A DNA stretch of 64,000 bases, from NCBI GenBank assembly GCA_900155695.1, contig FUHL01000001.1, positions 868,001 to 932,000 on the forward strand, read 5' to 3'. The translations under genes and the position numbers were made by a program. Source of the stretch: Serratia symbiotica (lineage in GTDB: Bacteria; Pseudomonadota; Gammaproteobacteria; Enterobacterales; Enterobacteriaceae). The notes beneath the pieces were generated by a model. That model ran no database searches. It was not told the origin of the DNA and saw nothing but the letters and a program-made list of their open reading frames with translations. Positions 23,204 to 37,874 of the stretch are shown piece after piece (the first letter of the stretch is position 1; each line of letters opens with the position of its first letter).

Positions 23204-25484
23204 TTAATGTACCATATTTTTTATTTTTTTATTTTAGCCATCGCTAAACGCAGTATTATTGCAAAAGTAACTAAATTTAATGAGTAGATAATTGATATTT
23301 TAGTGTTTGCTTAAGAATAAGAACTTCTTATTCGGCAAGATCAAGATTGAGTAAGGATATGTAATATTAATTACTATATAGATATCTTACTATGTATTTA
23401 TTATAGATATTAATGTTCATAGAATAAAATTGCTGATTTTCTAAATGCGATTACACGTAATATTATTTTTATAAGCGATGCTAGTGTACAACTTAATGAC
23501 ATACGGTCCAATAAAATAAATATTACTCCCTACATTCCAGAAAATCTCTATTTCAGAGATTAGCATGTCGTCTTTGTAAGACATTAGCATAGTGAGTTGT
23601 ACTATCTAATACCTAATGCATAATGATGCATGACGCTTTTATTGATTATTATAGTAGTTTAACTTACTTAATATTATATTCAATAATATAGTTATTAATA
23701 TTAATAGAATAGAATGATAGGTATATCGTCTGCATACAAGAAGCAGATCTTATTATAAATTCTATTTCCAATAGCTGATACTATTAAATCCATTGTTTTT
23801 TCTCAGTAAGGAGCAGACATATAAACCTATTATATTTTTTCTCTAATGCCTAAATATCATATGAGGTTCACTGTACAAATATACTTTAAACATGGCATCA
23901 GTTACTGTAAACTAAATAAAATATTATCTATTAGTGGTATTAATGTAGAACGCACTATGATATAAACATAAAATAGTAATAGTATTATTATAATCTCGAA
24001 TCTTTTATGTAATTTCATAGAATATTCTATTCAAGGCGAATAACATTTTAGAAGGGTTATTTAAGCATTATCTTCTGGAGATAGTGAAGAATATACTATT
24101 TTTTATCGTTATAAATAAACTGCATGCCTTGTGCAAAAACGCCAAAAAACTACAATATTTTTATAGGTTATATATTTCTAATAGCAGGATGAAAAAATAA
24201 AGTGCAATTCGATTTTGATTTATTTTGATATAGTATAAAATCGAAAAAAACTATAATAATATAATACGATGTTATCGTTGCCAGTTAAACAGCATATTTT
24301 AAAAGATAAATCGAGACGCTAAATATATATACTAAAGTAGCAGTTTGCTCCAAATAAAATTTGTATGCAAGCTTATGATAAATATCTTAAAATACAGACA
24401 GATTTTCATTAAATTAACGACTATTTTATTATAAAAATTAACTATATTAAGTTTGTATGGGTTTATTTTTTCTAGAATGATGTATAATAAAAATTTTTGT
24501 TTTAACAGTCTTTCATTAAAAAAAATTTATCTTTCAATATATACTTATATATAGATTTATATTTATATAGATTTATATATTTTAATGTCGTATTTAAAGA
24601 AGAATAAATACTTTGAAAAATAAATTTAAATAATATTCATTCTTTTATTTATTCTGTTCCTCAATCGAATCTATTGAATGCTATTTCACTCTTTTATTAT
24701 TTAAATGCAATAGTCTTAAATTACTTAAAACAAACTATCATCTTGTGATAGACATGATTAAAATAGTCTACAATTATCATTTTTTAATCTAAATATAAAA
24801 AGATACATAATGAAGAGATTAATAAATAAAATTTATATTTATTATAAAGGGACCAATATTAATGTGGTTGATATAAAAAATAGTGAAGACTATATTCATA
24901 TCATAAGATGAATAGAATATATTTGTATTGTTTTAAAATGATTTATCACGATTATTAATCTATGACTGTCACTTTTAATACATTTTGATCAGTGGTGTAT
25001 CTTTTTTATGAACGGAGTAAGAGAAAGAGTAAGAAAATAAAGAATGACTGACAATAGAAAACATTTAAAACAATATAAAAGATTGCTGAAATGCAATAAA
25101 TAAATTAAGAACTATCATTATAAGTAATCAATGCCTAGGATTAAATGAATTGAAGCAATATATTATATTGTCATTAATGTAATAAAAGGAATACTTTAAT
25201 AAAGTGAACATTTCACTATATATCTAAAAACATTCATCTCATACATTGTCAATGTAGAATAGTTTTATATTTTATATAAAAGATAGAAATCATTTCTGGA
25301 TAAATATAAAAATAGTACACATTAGCATGAATAACAATAAAGGAGAGTATCAAATATAAATATTACAAAACATGCGATGTATACATGATATATTATTATG
25401 TATTGAAACTAATGCTTAAACTTCTCACTTTTAAAGATCATTCCATTTTAAATGAATGATAAAAATAAATGCCGGACGTCTTAC
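23204..25484. other. 2.3-kb gene desert downstream of ybjN
   Basis: No gene seen. It contains a 7-bp hairpin (23543-23561) and a 15-base direct repeat with 16-bp period (24548-24578). No RNA gene was recognised. Confidence 0.6.
24548..24578. repeat. Tandem duplication, 16-bp period
   Basis: Fifteen bases at 24548-24562 recur exactly at 24564-24578. The unit is AT-rich, so chance similarity is possible. Confidence 0.55.
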
Positions 25485-25547
25485 GAGCCTATCCAATCAT
25501 GGCGTTATTTTTCCATTCGCCATTCATAGTCATATTGGAATAGGCTC
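25485..25547 (-). terminator. Nested inverted repeat after eno
   Basis: Outer arms 25485-25497 and 25534-25547 pair over 13 bp with one bulged A. Inside, atggcg (25499-25504) pairs with cgccat (25518-25523). The structure begins 57 bases after the eno stop and is GC-richer than its surroundings. It probably ends the pyrG-eno transcript, but there is no clean T run after the outer stem. Confidence 0.5.
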
Positions 25548-25603
25548 TTAGTAAACGTTCACATGATTAATAATAGAAGATAATTTTGCTGCAGATTGTA
25601 AAT

Positions 25604-26917
25604 TTAGACATCAATCCAGCTATACTTTGTGTTCACTTCCTTTAAGCCATTAAATGGTGCAGAGCTACCGAGCACTTCTTCAATACGGATCAGCTGATTA
25701 TATTTAGCAACACGATCGGAACGACTCATAGATCCAGTTTTAATCTGGCCTGCTGCAGTGCCTACTGCTAGATCAGCGATAGTAGTATCTTCCGTTTCAC
25801 CTGAACGATGCGATATTATTACAGCGTATCCACTTTCTTTTGCCATCTTAATAGCATCCAATGTTTCAGTTAGTGTACCAATTTGGTTAAATTTAATTAG
25901 AATAGAATTAGCTATCCCTTCTGCAATACCTTTTTTTAGAATTTTAGTATTAGTTGCAAATAAATCGTCACCCACTAATTGTATTGTATCTCCAAGAAGT
26001 TTAGTCTGATAGGAAAAACCATCCCAATCAGATTCATCTAAACCATCTTCAATTGATACGATAGGATATTTTTTTGTCAAATTTTTTAAGAAAGCGGTAA
26101 ACTCTGCAGAAGAGAAAACTTTATTGCCTTCACCAGCAAGTACATATTTGCCATTTTGATAAAACTCTGATGCCGCGCAATCAATCGCTAAAGTTATATC
26201 TTTGCCCAAGACGTAACCTGCTGCTTTTACAGCTTCAGCAATAACTGATAGTGCTTCAGTATTAGAACTTAAATTTGGAGCATAACCGCCTTCATCACCT
26301 ACTGTCGTACTCATGTCTTTAGCTTTAAGCACCTTAGCGAGATGATGAAATACTTCAGATCCTATGCGTACTCCTTCCTTGATATTTTGCGCACCAATAG
26401 GCTGAATCATAAATTCTTGGATATCAACGTTGTTATCTGCGTGTTTTCCACCATTAATGATGTTTATCATAGGTAGTGGCATAGAAAATTTTCCTGGAGA
26501 GCCATTTAATTCAGCAATATGTTCATAAAGCGGCATGCCTTTAGACGCAGCTCCTGCTTTTGCCACTGCTAGAGAAACTGCTAAAATAGCATTAGCACCA
26601 AATTGAGATTTGTTCTCTGTGCCATCTTTATCAATCATAATTCTGTCAATATTCGTCTGATCTTTGGCATCTTTACTTAATATAGCTTGAGCTATCGAAT
26701 TGTTTATTGCACAAACAGCTTTCAAGACGCTTTTACCCAAAAAACGAGTTTTGTTTCCATCACGCAATTCTAAAGCTTCACGAGAACCGATAGAAGCGCC
26801 AGATGGTGCAGCAGCTAAACCTACAAAACCTCCCTCTAAATGTACTTCAGCTTCAACAGTCGGGTTACCACGCGAGTCAATAATTTCACGACCGATAACT
26901 TTAATAATTTTAGACAT
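25604..26917 (-). CDS. eno: Enolase
   Basis: Converts 2-phosphoglycerate to phosphoenolpyruvate in glycolysis; in E. coli also a degradosome component. The 437 residues match the family (E. coli 432). Catalytic features seen: GGKHADNN with the His of the flexible loop, GDEGGYAP with the catalytic Glu, the catalytic Lys in LIKFNQIGT, and the signature [18 protein letters not shown]. It follows pyrG by 42 bases on the same strand, the conserved pyrG-eno operon of gammaproteobacteria. No anomaly. Confidence 0.97.
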   Translation of the reverse strand: MSKIIKVIGREIIDSRGNPTVEAEVHLEGGFVGLAAAPSGASIGSREALELRDGNKTRFLGKSVLKAVCAINNSIAQAILSKDAKDQTNIDRIMIDKDGTENKSQFGANAILAVSLAVAKAGAASKGMPLYEHIAELNGSPGKFSMPLPMINIINGGKHADNNVDIQEFMIQPIGAQNIKEGVRIGSEVFHHLAKVLKAKDMSTTVGDEGGYAPNLSSNTEALSVIAEAVKAAGYVLGKDITLAIDCAASEFYQNGKYVLAGEGNKVFSSAEFTAFLKNLTKKYPIVSIEDGLDESDWDGFSYQTKLLGDTIQLVGDDLFATNTKILKKGIAEGIANSILIKFNQIGTLTETLDAIKMAKESGYAVIISHRSGETEDTTIADLAVGTAAGQIKTGSMSRSDRVAKYNQLIRIEEVLGSSAPFNGLKEVNTKYSWIDV

Positions 26918-26959
26918 TATAGTTTCCTCACTACAAGTTAAATTAAGAGATGATTTGAT

Positions 26960-30741
<3,782 letters not shown>

Positions 30742-31362
30742 ATGAATTATTTACTACCCTCCCTGCCATATGCCTACAATGCACTAGAACCACATTTTGA
30801 CAAGAAAACGATGGAAATACATCATATTAAACACCATCAGGCATACATTAATAATGCCAATACTGTTCTAGCAACCTATCCAGAACTAGCTAAATATAGT
30901 GTTGAAGAACTGATTCAGAATCTAGATATAGTGCCAAATGATAAACGTATCTTGATGCGCAATAATGCTGGTGGTCATGCTAATCACAGCTTTTTCTGGC
31001 AAAATCTAAAAATTGGCACAACTTTATCCGGATATTTAAAAATTACTATCGAGCGTGATTTTGGCAGTGTTATACAATTTAAAGAAGAGTTTGAAAGAAT
31101 CGCAGGCGCTCGTTTTGGTTCAGGGTGGACTTGGCTCGTCTTGCAAGAAGACAAACTCGTAATCGTATCTACCGCCAACCAGGATAATCCTCTCATGGGT
31201 GAAGCAATAACTGGCGTTAAAGGTATTCCAATTATTGCTTTAGACGTATGGGAACACGCTTACTACCTACAATATCAAAATAAAAGATTAGATTATATCA
31301 AAGCTTTTTGGAATGTAGTAAACTGGGATCAAGCTGCTACCCGTTTCGCATTGAAAAAATAA
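30742..31362 (+). CDS. sodA: Superoxide dismutase, manganese type
   Basis: Dismutates superoxide to oxygen and hydrogen peroxide in the cytoplasm. The ATG at 30742, preceded by AGAGAG, begins [20 protein letters not shown] as in E. coli SodA; upstream codons from 30697 are not conserved. The product is 206 residues. Metal ligands seen: H27 in MEIHHIKHH, the His of HANHSFFW, and Asp/His in [10 protein letters not shown]. The Gln of STANQDNP is the residue typical of Mn enzymes, so I call the Mn type. Together with the peroxiredoxin it gives a small oxidative defence set. Confidence 0.95.
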   Translation: MNYLLPSLPYAYNALEPHFDKKTMEIHHIKHHQAYINNANTVLATYPELAKYSVEELIQNLDIVPNDKRILMRNNAGGHANHSFFWQNLKIGTTLSGYLKITIERDFGSVIQFKEEFERIAGARFGSGWTWLVLQEDKLVIVSTANQDNPLMGEAITGVKGIPIIALDVWEHAYYLQYQNKRLDYIKAFWNVVNWDQAATRFALKK

Positions 31363-31427
31363 TTTATGTGTTTCTTGAGAGTATACCTATTAGCCAGGTA
31401 TGCTCTCTCCTAAGAGAGACTCAATCT

Positions 31428-31463
31428 CACTAGGAATCGAACTAGTGTAAATAATTCTTTTTT
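31428..31463 (+). terminator. Probable sodA terminator
   Basis: CACTAG (31428-31433) pairs with CTAGTG (31442-31447), followed by a T-rich run ending in TTTTTT at 31463. An 11-bp stem with one G-T pair (31377-31387 with 31397-31407) lies between it and the sodA stop, so termination may use tandem hairpins. Confidence 0.55.
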
Positions 31464-31645
31464 CTGATGTTCAGGCTGGCTCACATTAAAACAGTATCTT
31501 AATGCTTAAGCTACTACTCATAACCCTCAATAAAATGAATAAAAGAGAATACAGAAAATGTGATATATTACGTATGCATAATATGCTAGTGATACATCCT
31601 ATAAACACACTAGTTGTAAATATAATACCCTTCATGCAATAACTG

Positions 31646-32467
31646 CTAAATACCATCACCGTACTTAAAGCTTTGGCTGGCATCAGTGAAATACTGATTC
31701 ATATCCATTGAAGGTATATTACTTTCTGGTCTTCCAACGATACGAGCTGGCACGCCAGCAGCAGTAGTATGCGGCGGAACTGTCTGTAGAACTACAGATC
31801 CAGCGCCAATTTTTGAACCTTTACCCACTTCTATATTACCAAGAACCTTAGCCCCTGCACCAATCATCACGTCATCACATATTTTAGGGTGGCGATCACC
31901 GCTGGTTTTACCGGTGCCTCCTAAGGTAACCGATTGTAAGATTGAAACATTATTTCCTACGACCGCAGTTTCACCAATTACAATACCAGTAGCATGATCA
32001 ATCATAATGCCACAACCGATAGTGGCTGCTGGATGAATATCGACGCCGAATACAACCGAAATCTGGTTTTGTATATAGATAGCTAACGCCTTTCGTCCTT
32101 GTAACCACAACCAATGGCCAATGCGATATGCTTGCAGTGCATGGAAACCTTTAAGGTATAAAAGTGGAGTAGAAAATTTATCAACTGCCGGGTCTCGGAC
32201 CCGTATAGCTAGGATATCATATGCAGCTGATACAATCATATTTTGATTAGCTAGATAGGCATCTTCTACCATTTCACGTACTGCAATAGCAGGCATAATG
32301 GAATTGGCTAACTTATTAGCCAAAATATAACTCAGTGCATGACCAAAGTTTTCATGTTTGAGCAATGTTGCATGAAAAAAGCTAGCTAGCATTGGTTCGC
32401 AATCCGCTAACACTCTTACTTCTAATTTTATATTGCTCCAGACTTGCTCTAACTCTTCAGGCGACAT
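31646..32467 (-). CDS. cysE: Serine O-acetyltransferase
   Basis: Acetylates serine with acetyl-CoA, the first committed step of cysteine synthesis. I choose the ATG at 32465-32467 because AGAGAGGA lies just upstream and the product, beginning MSPEELEQVWSNIK, is then 273 residues, the E. coli length. N-terminal helical domain (about 1-140) is followed by the left-handed beta-helix with hexapeptide repeats. Catalytic region: DIHPAATIG and DHATGIVIGETAV. The C-terminal tail ends YGDGI, matching E. coli, where the terminal Ile mediates cysteine synthase binding. Last gene of the conserved yibN-grxC-secB-gpsA-cysE group. Confidence 0.96.
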   Translation of the reverse strand: MSPEELEQVWSNIKLEVRVLADCEPMLASFFHATLLKHENFGHALSYILANKLANSIMPAIAVREMVEDAYLANQNMIVSAAYDILAIRVRDPAVDKFSTPLLYLKGFHALQAYRIGHWLWLQGRKALAIYIQNQISVVFGVDIHPAATIGCGIMIDHATGIVIGETAVVGNNVSILQSVTLGGTGKTSGDRHPKICDDVMIGAGAKVLGNIEVGKGSKIGAGSVVLQTVPPHTTAAGVPARIVGRPESNIPSMDMNQYFTDASQSFKYGDGI

Positions 32468-32582
32468 GATATTCCTCTCTAACCTTGTCCAATAGGCTTT
32501 TTCACCGTAAGTAGTGTTGCTTTTCTTTCTCTTCAATCATATAGCTAATGGACTTTACTAATATAATATTTTTTATAGACTA

Positions 32583-33605
32583 CTACATGTTACGCTTTTC
32601 ACCTTTTCTAGTACGACCTAACAGGTTAAATGCTGCTGCATGAGCATCCTTCTTACAATATAATACTTGATAAATTTGTTCGGTTATTGGCATTTCTACA
32701 CCGTAACGCTGTGCTAATCTCAATACTTCTTTAGTATTCAGGTAACCTTCTATCACTTGTCCAATACTTTTCTGTGCTGACTCGATACAGGTACCTTGCC
32801 CTAGCATTATACCGAATCGACGGTTGCGTGATTGATTGTCAGTACAAGTTAACACTAGATCGCCTAACCCTGCCATACCCATAAACGTCGAATGATCAGC
32901 GCCCAAGGCAGCACCAAGTCGGCTCATTTCTGCAATTCCACGAGTAATTAAAGCAGTACGTGCATTAGCACCAAAACCTATACCATCGGATATTCCAGCA
33001 CCAATAGCAATCACATTTTTTACTGCTCCACCTAACTGTACGCCGATAAAATCGTTATTTCTATATACACGAAAGCTTCTTCCACAGTGTAATAACTGTT
33101 GTAAATCGTGAGCAAATTGTGTATCAGTGGCCGCTAATGCAATGGCCGTTGGCATTCCAGAAGCCAGCTCTTTGGCGAAGGTTGGCCCCGAAATAACTGC
33201 TAGCGGGATGTTATCCCCTAGTGCTTCACGCGCTACATCTTGCAGTAATCGACCAGTTTCTGGTTCCAACCCCTTAGTTGCCCAAACTACGCGTGCATCT
33301 AAGCGGAGATGTATTTTTAATTGGTGTAGAACATTACCGAATACATAACTTGGAACAACTACTAATACATTGCGGCTCATTGATAGAGCACGCGATAAAT
33401 TAGATTCTAGTAATACTGAATCAGGTAGAGCTATATCTGGTAGGAAAGTGTGGTTGCAACGATATTGCTTTAATTTTTTAATATGTTCAGGATTATGTCC
33501 CCATAGTAGTACAGGATGGCCATTACGCGCTAGCGTAATGGCCAATGCAGTACCGTAAGATCCTGCACCAATTACAACCATTGAAGCATGGATGTTATTA
33601 TTCAT
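32583..33605 (-). CDS. gpsA: Glycerol-3-phosphate dehydrogenase (NAD(P)+)
   Basis: Reduces dihydroxyacetone phosphate to sn-glycerol 3-phosphate, the backbone for phospholipids. The 340 residues match E. coli (339). Seen: dinucleotide-binding loop [12 protein letters not shown] (from residue 11), [11 protein letters not shown], catalytic Lys in [14 protein letters not shown], and [12 protein letters not shown]. It starts 8 bases after the secB stop and precedes cysE, so it is transcribed with both. With pssA it indicates retained phospholipid synthesis. Confidence 0.97.
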   Translation of the reverse strand: MNNNIHASMVVIGAGSYGTALAITLARNGHPVLLWGHNPEHIKKLKQYRCNHTFLPDIALPDSVLLESNLSRALSMSRNVLVVVPSYVFGNVLHQLKIHLRLDARVVWATKGLEPETGRLLQDVAREALGDNIPLAVISGPTFAKELASGMPTAIALAATDTQFAHDLQQLLHCGRSFRVYRNNDFIGVQLGGAVKNVIAIGAGISDGIGFGANARTALITRGIAEMSRLGAALGADHSTFMGMAGLGDLVLTCTDNQSRNRRFGIMLGQGTCIESAQKSIGQVIEGYLNTKEVLRLAQRYGVEMPITEQIYQVLYCKKDAHAAAFNLLGRTRKGEKRNM

Positions 33606-33613
33606 AATAGATC

Positions 33614-34075
33614 CTAATGAGATACGGTCTCTGAGTCTGTCTTATTCTGTTGCAAATAATTCATAAACAGTGCATCAAAATCGACTGGTAATAGATTGAT
33701 CTGTGGAAATGTGCCACGGGACATTAGGCTAGTAATGCACTCACGTGCATACGGGAATAGTATATTTGGACAATATGCTCCTAGGCAATGTGTCAGCTGT
33801 GCACCTTCAATACCTACTATAACGAAGATACCTGCTTGTTGTACTTCACATAAAACAGTAATTTCTTTCCTTATAGATACTTCTACGGTCACGCGTAATA
33901 CCACTTCATATGTATCCTTTGAAAGTTGGTTAGATGCTATATCTAAATCAAGTTTCATTTCAGGTTGCCATTCCTGCTGGAACGCTTGCGGAGTGTTAGG
34001 TGCTTCAAAAGAGATATCTTTTGTATAAATACGTTGGATTTGAAAAGATATCTCTGTGCTGTTTTCTTCTGACAT
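33614..34075 (-). CDS. secB: Protein-export chaperone SecB
   Basis: Tetrameric cytosolic chaperone that holds unfolded precursors and delivers them to SecA for export. The 153 residues match E. coli SecB (155). Seen: [17 protein letters not shown] near the N-terminus and APxxLFPYARE-type block [19 protein letters not shown], followed by [15 protein letters not shown]. Lies in the secB-gpsA-cysE operon. Upstream, the grxC position is occupied by a pseudogene. Retention suggests the cell still exports envelope proteins by Sec. Confidence 0.96.
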   Translation of the reverse strand: MSEENSTEISFQIQRIYTKDISFEAPNTPQAFQQEWQPEMKLDLDIASNQLSKDTYEVVLRVTVEVSIRKEITVLCEVQQAGIFVIVGIEGAQLTHCLGAYCPNILFPYARECITSLMSRGTFPQINLLPVDFDALFMNYLQQNKTDSETVSH

Positions 34076-34131
34076 CTATATAATCCCTTTAGTTAACTAA
34101 TGCATTGATAATTAAAAATAGTCATACCTGC

Positions 34132-34221
34132 TTACAGTTCCGACTTAAGATCACCATGAGTATCAAATTCATGTAAGTAATCATAGTCACTATATAGGCA
34201 GTTATTGATAAAATTTAGAGT
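34132..34221 (-). pseudogene. grxC: Decayed glutaredoxin 3 (grxC) remnant
   Basis: Between secB and yibN, exactly where E. coli has grxC. Reading the minus strand from 34221 to the stop at 34132 gives TLNFINNCLYSDYDYLHEFD followed by THGDLKSEL. This aligns without gaps to the GrxC C-terminal region (FIDAQHIGGCDDLYALD, then ARGGLDPLL) over about 27 residues, including the D..L...D and G.L pattern. Upstream in 34222-34404 I cannot recover the CPYC active site or a start codon, so the gene is broken. The E. coli sequence is from memory. Confidence 0.72.
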
Positions 34222-34404
34222 GCAGTGATATGAGTGGCCCACTCAATTATCACTTTAGTGTTTATTATAATTATCAAGAAGGATCTTACCAAGATCATTA
34301 GTTTTATATTCAGTGGTGCATTAATAAGATATCAGAGCAGATACATAGACTGAATTTAGATATCAATATCAGCCATAGTTTTCTATCTTAAATAATTTTA
34401 ATCA

Positions 34405-34842
34405 TCATTTTCCTTGAACCAATGGCAACTTCTCACTATTCCAAGCAAGAATACCTCCTTTCAATATAGCAACATTCTCAAACCCCAATTTATTAAGATT
34501 TTCTGCAAGTTTGTATGAATTAATACCATTGGTACAAGCTAAAATAATCGTCTGTGTTTTATGCTTTTTAAGATCAACTAAGTGGCCTTTTTTGATATCA
34601 CTAGCAGTTAAGTTAATAGCATTCGCAATATGACCATCACGGAATTGATCGTATTTTCGAATATCAACTATCATGGCATTTTTTTTATTAATAAGATATG
34701 TGGCTTCACTAAAAGATATTTCTCTAACTTTATAAAAATAATTATTAAACATTAAAACAATTAGTGAAATCAATAAAACAATCCAGGCTATAATAAGCAT
34801 TATATGTTTATTAAAAAATTTCATGATCTCTAGTTGCATCAT
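34405..34842 (-). CDS. yibN: Membrane-anchored rhodanese-like protein
   Basis: Homolog of E. coli YibN, first gene of the yibN-grxC-secB-gpsA-cysE group. N-terminal hydrophobic segment (about residues 11-32, rich in Ile/Leu/Val) anchors a cytoplasmic rhodanese domain with VDIRKYDQFRDGHIANAINL and a Cys at the usual active-site position (LACTNGINS). I choose the ATG at 34840-34842: GGAG lies eight bases upstream; the next ATG codon is also possible. E. coli YibN has been linked to membrane protein insertion and lipid matters; the sulfurtransferase role is unproven. Length about 145 residues, full size. Confidence 0.9.
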   Translation of the reverse strand: MMQLEIMKFFNKHIMLIIAWIVLLISLIVLMFNNYFYKVREISFSEATYLINKKNAMIVDIRKYDQFRDGHIANAINLTASDIKKGHLVDLKKHKTQTIILACTNGINSYKLAENLNKLGFENVAILKGGILAWNSEKLPLVQGK

Positions 34843-35876
34843 GATAATCACTCCAATTAATGATGGAAAGAAAATATTTACAATAGTATAGATATTTTAA
34901 CTTAATATATAAGTACAGTAAAAAAATCTGACAAATACAGAAATAGAATATTTACTAAGTAATGATTATTGTGATAAAAAGCTGCAATAACATATTTAAA
35001 TAAATTCAAAATATTTTACCAATGCGTAGTTATTACTAATAAGTAATTCACCTTGATATAAGTATATTATAAAATAATACTCAACACAGATAAGTTTAGT
35101 TATTTATAAATAAAGTTTTCTCTAAATAATACCAGGCTTTAAATTTTAAGTATATTATTAAATATATTGATATTAAATGCTTCTTGATAATATTTCTTAT
35201 TATACGCATAAAGCAAAATTAAGTGTTTCGAAAAAACGACTAAAGAATTGCTAAAAAAAAGAAAAAGAATAAAACGGAATTATTAATAACCATAAACATA
35301 ATAGTTTCTGCGATAATTTTAATAGAATTACTAAAGAGATAATTTCAAAAGGTAAGTTACTTAAAATACATAATTATATTTAGATATTGCAAGCTAAATC
35401 TTTCTAAGATCAATCTAAAAAACAGGAATGCATTACCTCTCGTTGGCTTGATAAAGAACTCAATATTTATTTATCAGATTAGTGATTATAAAATTTTTTA
35501 TTATAAGGTATAAAAAATATAATAATCATTATTTTATATTTAATACTATACTAATAGATTTTTAAGAAATGTCCTAAACTAGAGTAGGGAAAGCGTAGTA
35601 GGACTCTTAAAATTAGTAAATAACATTACTAATATGAAATAGAATGTATAATCATAGTAAGATAAAGTTACATATTGTTTTATTTATGAAAATGTAACAT
35701 CCTTAAAAGCTAAATTAAAAAATATCGACGTTATTTTGTAACATTGCTAAAAAAAAGAAATGGGATTTTAACATAAACCATTTTTAAAAACATAAATAGC
35801 ATTGGATAATCCAACGTGCAACATTAACATATATTCTTACAACATAGAAAGTAAATAAAATTAGCATGATTAATTC

Positions 35877-35902
35877 ATCACCATGATGTTAATCATGGTG
35901 AT
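35877..35902. repeat. 11-bp perfect inverted repeat
   Basis: atcaccatgat (35877-35887) pairs with atcatggtgat (35892-35902) across gtta. A second stem, 35906-35911 with 35919-35924, follows directly. No T run on either side, and no flanking gene within 1 kb. Confidence 0.8.
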
Positions 35903-36313
35903 ATAGCATGTACTTTTAACATGCAAGAGCAATCAGCTTTAATCGATATATTTAAAAAGAAGTGAAGCTTTTAATAATATATAATTATATGCTTCGTAAC
36001 TACCACAATAAAAATTACGTTTATAACGTAATAACAATGTAAAAAGTGGTAAATGAAGCAAAGATATTTTAAGTTTATAATATATTATATATTTTTAAAG
36101 GTCGATAATGTTTAAGCTGTCTTTTGAAATCCTATATAATGTATTTTATCACTAAGAATGAATAGTTTTATTATTTATAAGTTACGGTTGTTAACTATTG
36201 CTCTATAATATTTCATAAAATTTTTTAAGAAGATACAGATTTCTTAATATTAGGCAGATCAGCTATTTAACATATTATCAATCCGCAATTCAACAAATCC
36301 AAAAAACCGTGCC

Positions 36314-36343
36314 ATGCTAAACTTAGCATGCTAAGTTTAGCAT
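36314..36343. repeat. Perfect 30-bp palindrome
   Basis: The 15 bases 36314-36328 are the exact reverse complement of 36329-36343 with no spacer. It lies in noncoding DNA about 590 bases upstream of hldD. Confidence 0.9.
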
Positions 36344-36442
36344 CATAGTTCAAAACCTGATAGGAATCTATTGAATGATGTATACACTTATAAAATATCG
36401 TCTGTACTTTACTGCCGTTATAAGTAAAAATACAATCCATTC

Positions 36443-36472
36443 TTACTGCAAGAAGCCATAGGCTTGCAGTAA
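36443..36472. repeat. 10-bp perfect inverted repeat
   Basis: ttactgcaag (36443-36452) pairs with cttgcagtaa (36463-36472); the 10-base loop itself carries a cc/gg pair. It is GC-richer than its surroundings. Confidence 0.75.
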
Positions 36473-36933
36473 AACCACCAGTATTTGCTTGATAATACTA
36501 GAAATAATCGAAGTGCACCCGTACGCTAACAATAGCGTATCGATAAGGCCGTGTGAATTATCAGAAGCTTATATCCAGGTTAAGTAACAGTGCTAATGCT
36601 AAAGCATATACTGTTTTCTTATGCGTAAAGCTAATCTAATACTTTATTAAAGTTTACTTTTTAAATGCATCCTAGAATAATTGTTATATTCTCCTAAAAT
36701 TAATTTAACTGCTATATTGGACGGAATAGGTGCAATCTTGTTTTCTTCAATATCTATAACACTTATCAAAAGTTTATAATGCTATTTAATCCATGTATTA
36801 AATGCATCAGAATTACATAATTTTAGAAGTAATTTGTTTAAATCCAGCAGTATAAGATACTAGTATCAATCAATGCTTTTGAAATATGGAGGAAGTTTAC
36901 TTCTTGCCAAAAATATTAAAAGGAGATTACTCG

Positions 36934-37863
36934 ATGATTATAGTCACCGGAGGAGCTGGCATGATTGGCAGTAATATCATTCATGCACTCAACAATCAAG
37001 GATACAGCGATATTCTAGTTGTAGATAACCTAAAAGATGGCACGAAATGTATTAATTTAGTCAATCTGAATATTGTTGACTATATTGATAAAGAAACTTT
37101 TCTTGCTAGCATCGTAGCAGGAGATAATCTAGGCAATATTGAAGCAATATTCCACCAAGGTGCTTGTTCCTCTAGCACAGAATGGAATGGTAAATATATG
37201 ATGAATAATAACTATCATTACTCAAAACATATTTTATGTTATTGCCTAAATCGCAAGATTCCATTCTTATACGCTTCATCTGCTGCTATCTATGGTAATA
37301 GTAAACATTTTATTGAAGAGCGAAAATATGAACAACCGTTAAATGTTTACGGTTACTCAAAATTTCTATTTGATCAATACATACGTGCAATTCTGCCTCA
37401 GGCAAAATCGCAGATTTGTGGTTTGCGTTATTTTAACGTATACGGGCCGCGGGAAGGTCATAAAGGCAGTATGGCGAGTGTTGCTTTTCAGTTAAATAGA
37501 CAAATGACATGTGGTGAAACGCTAAAATTATTTTTTTCGACAAAAGATTTCAAACGTGATTTTATCTATGTGAGCGATGTAGCAGAAGTAAATTTATGGT
37601 TTTGGAAAAACAAAAAATCTGGTATCTTTAACTGCGGGACTGGAAAAGCGACAAGCTTCAAAACAATTACAAATGCAGTAATAGATTTTCACCAAAAAGG
37701 CAAGCTAGAAGCTATTCCATTCCCACAAAACCTCAAGGGTCGCTATCAGGAATATACTCAAGCTGATCTGACAAAATTGCGTGCTGCTGGTTATCATGCA
37801 CAGTTTAAAACTGTTGCTGAAGGAATAAAAGAGTATATGCTTTGGTTAAACTGTATCATATAA
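36934..37863 (+). CDS. hldD: ADP-L-glycero-D-manno-heptose 6-epimerase
   Basis: Makes the L,D-heptose donor for the LPS inner core. The ATG at 36934 is chosen because AGGAG stands at 36921-36925 and the product begins [14 protein letters not shown], the E. coli start; upstream frame from 36886 is unconserved. The product is 309 residues (E. coli 310). SDR features: NADP loop [10 protein letters not shown], the ASSAAIYG serine site, and [11 protein letters not shown] with the YxxxK catalytic pair. First gene of hldD-waaF-waaC, order as in E. coli. Confidence 0.96.
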   Translation: MIIVTGGAGMIGSNIIHALNNQGYSDILVVDNLKDGTKCINLVNLNIVDYIDKETFLASIVAGDNLGNIEAIFHQGACSSSTEWNGKYMMNNNYHYSKHILCYCLNRKIPFLYASSAAIYGNSKHFIEERKYEQPLNVYGYSKFLFDQYIRAILPQAKSQICGLRYFNVYGPREGHKGSMASVAFQLNRQMTCGETLKLFFSTKDFKRDFIYVSDVAEVNLWFWKNKKSGIFNCGTGKATSFKTITNAVIDFHQKGKLEAIPFPQNLKGRYQEYTQADLTKLRAAGYHAQFKTVAEGIKEYMLWLNCII

Positions 37864-37874
37864 AATGAAGACAC

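Larger units (their letters stand above)
34843..36933. other. Desert with a cluster of inverted repeats
   Basis: No gene is supportable, although gpmM, envC, tdh and kbl lie here in E. coli. Inverted repeats seen: 35877-35902 (11-bp perfect stem, 4-base loop), 35906-35924 (6-bp stem), the perfect palindrome 36314-36343, 36443-36472 (10-bp stem) and 36522-36539 (6-bp stem). Confidence 0.6.

Noticed and set aside
31428-31447. Minus-strand T-arm-like sequence (GTTCGATTC) suggesting a tRNA gene
   Set aside because: With a 7-base T-loop only one stem pair forms; no acceptor, D-arm or anticodon arm can be built around it. Better read as a plus-strand terminator hairpin.
31486-31683. 65-residue hydrophobic open frame overlapping the cysE 3-prime end
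   Set aside because: It begins inside cysE in another frame, has no ribosome site and is low complexity; treated as chance.
33696-34028. 110-residue plus-strand open frame opposite secB
   Set aside because: It lies wholly antisense to secB, a clear gene with full motifs; a shadow of its codon use.
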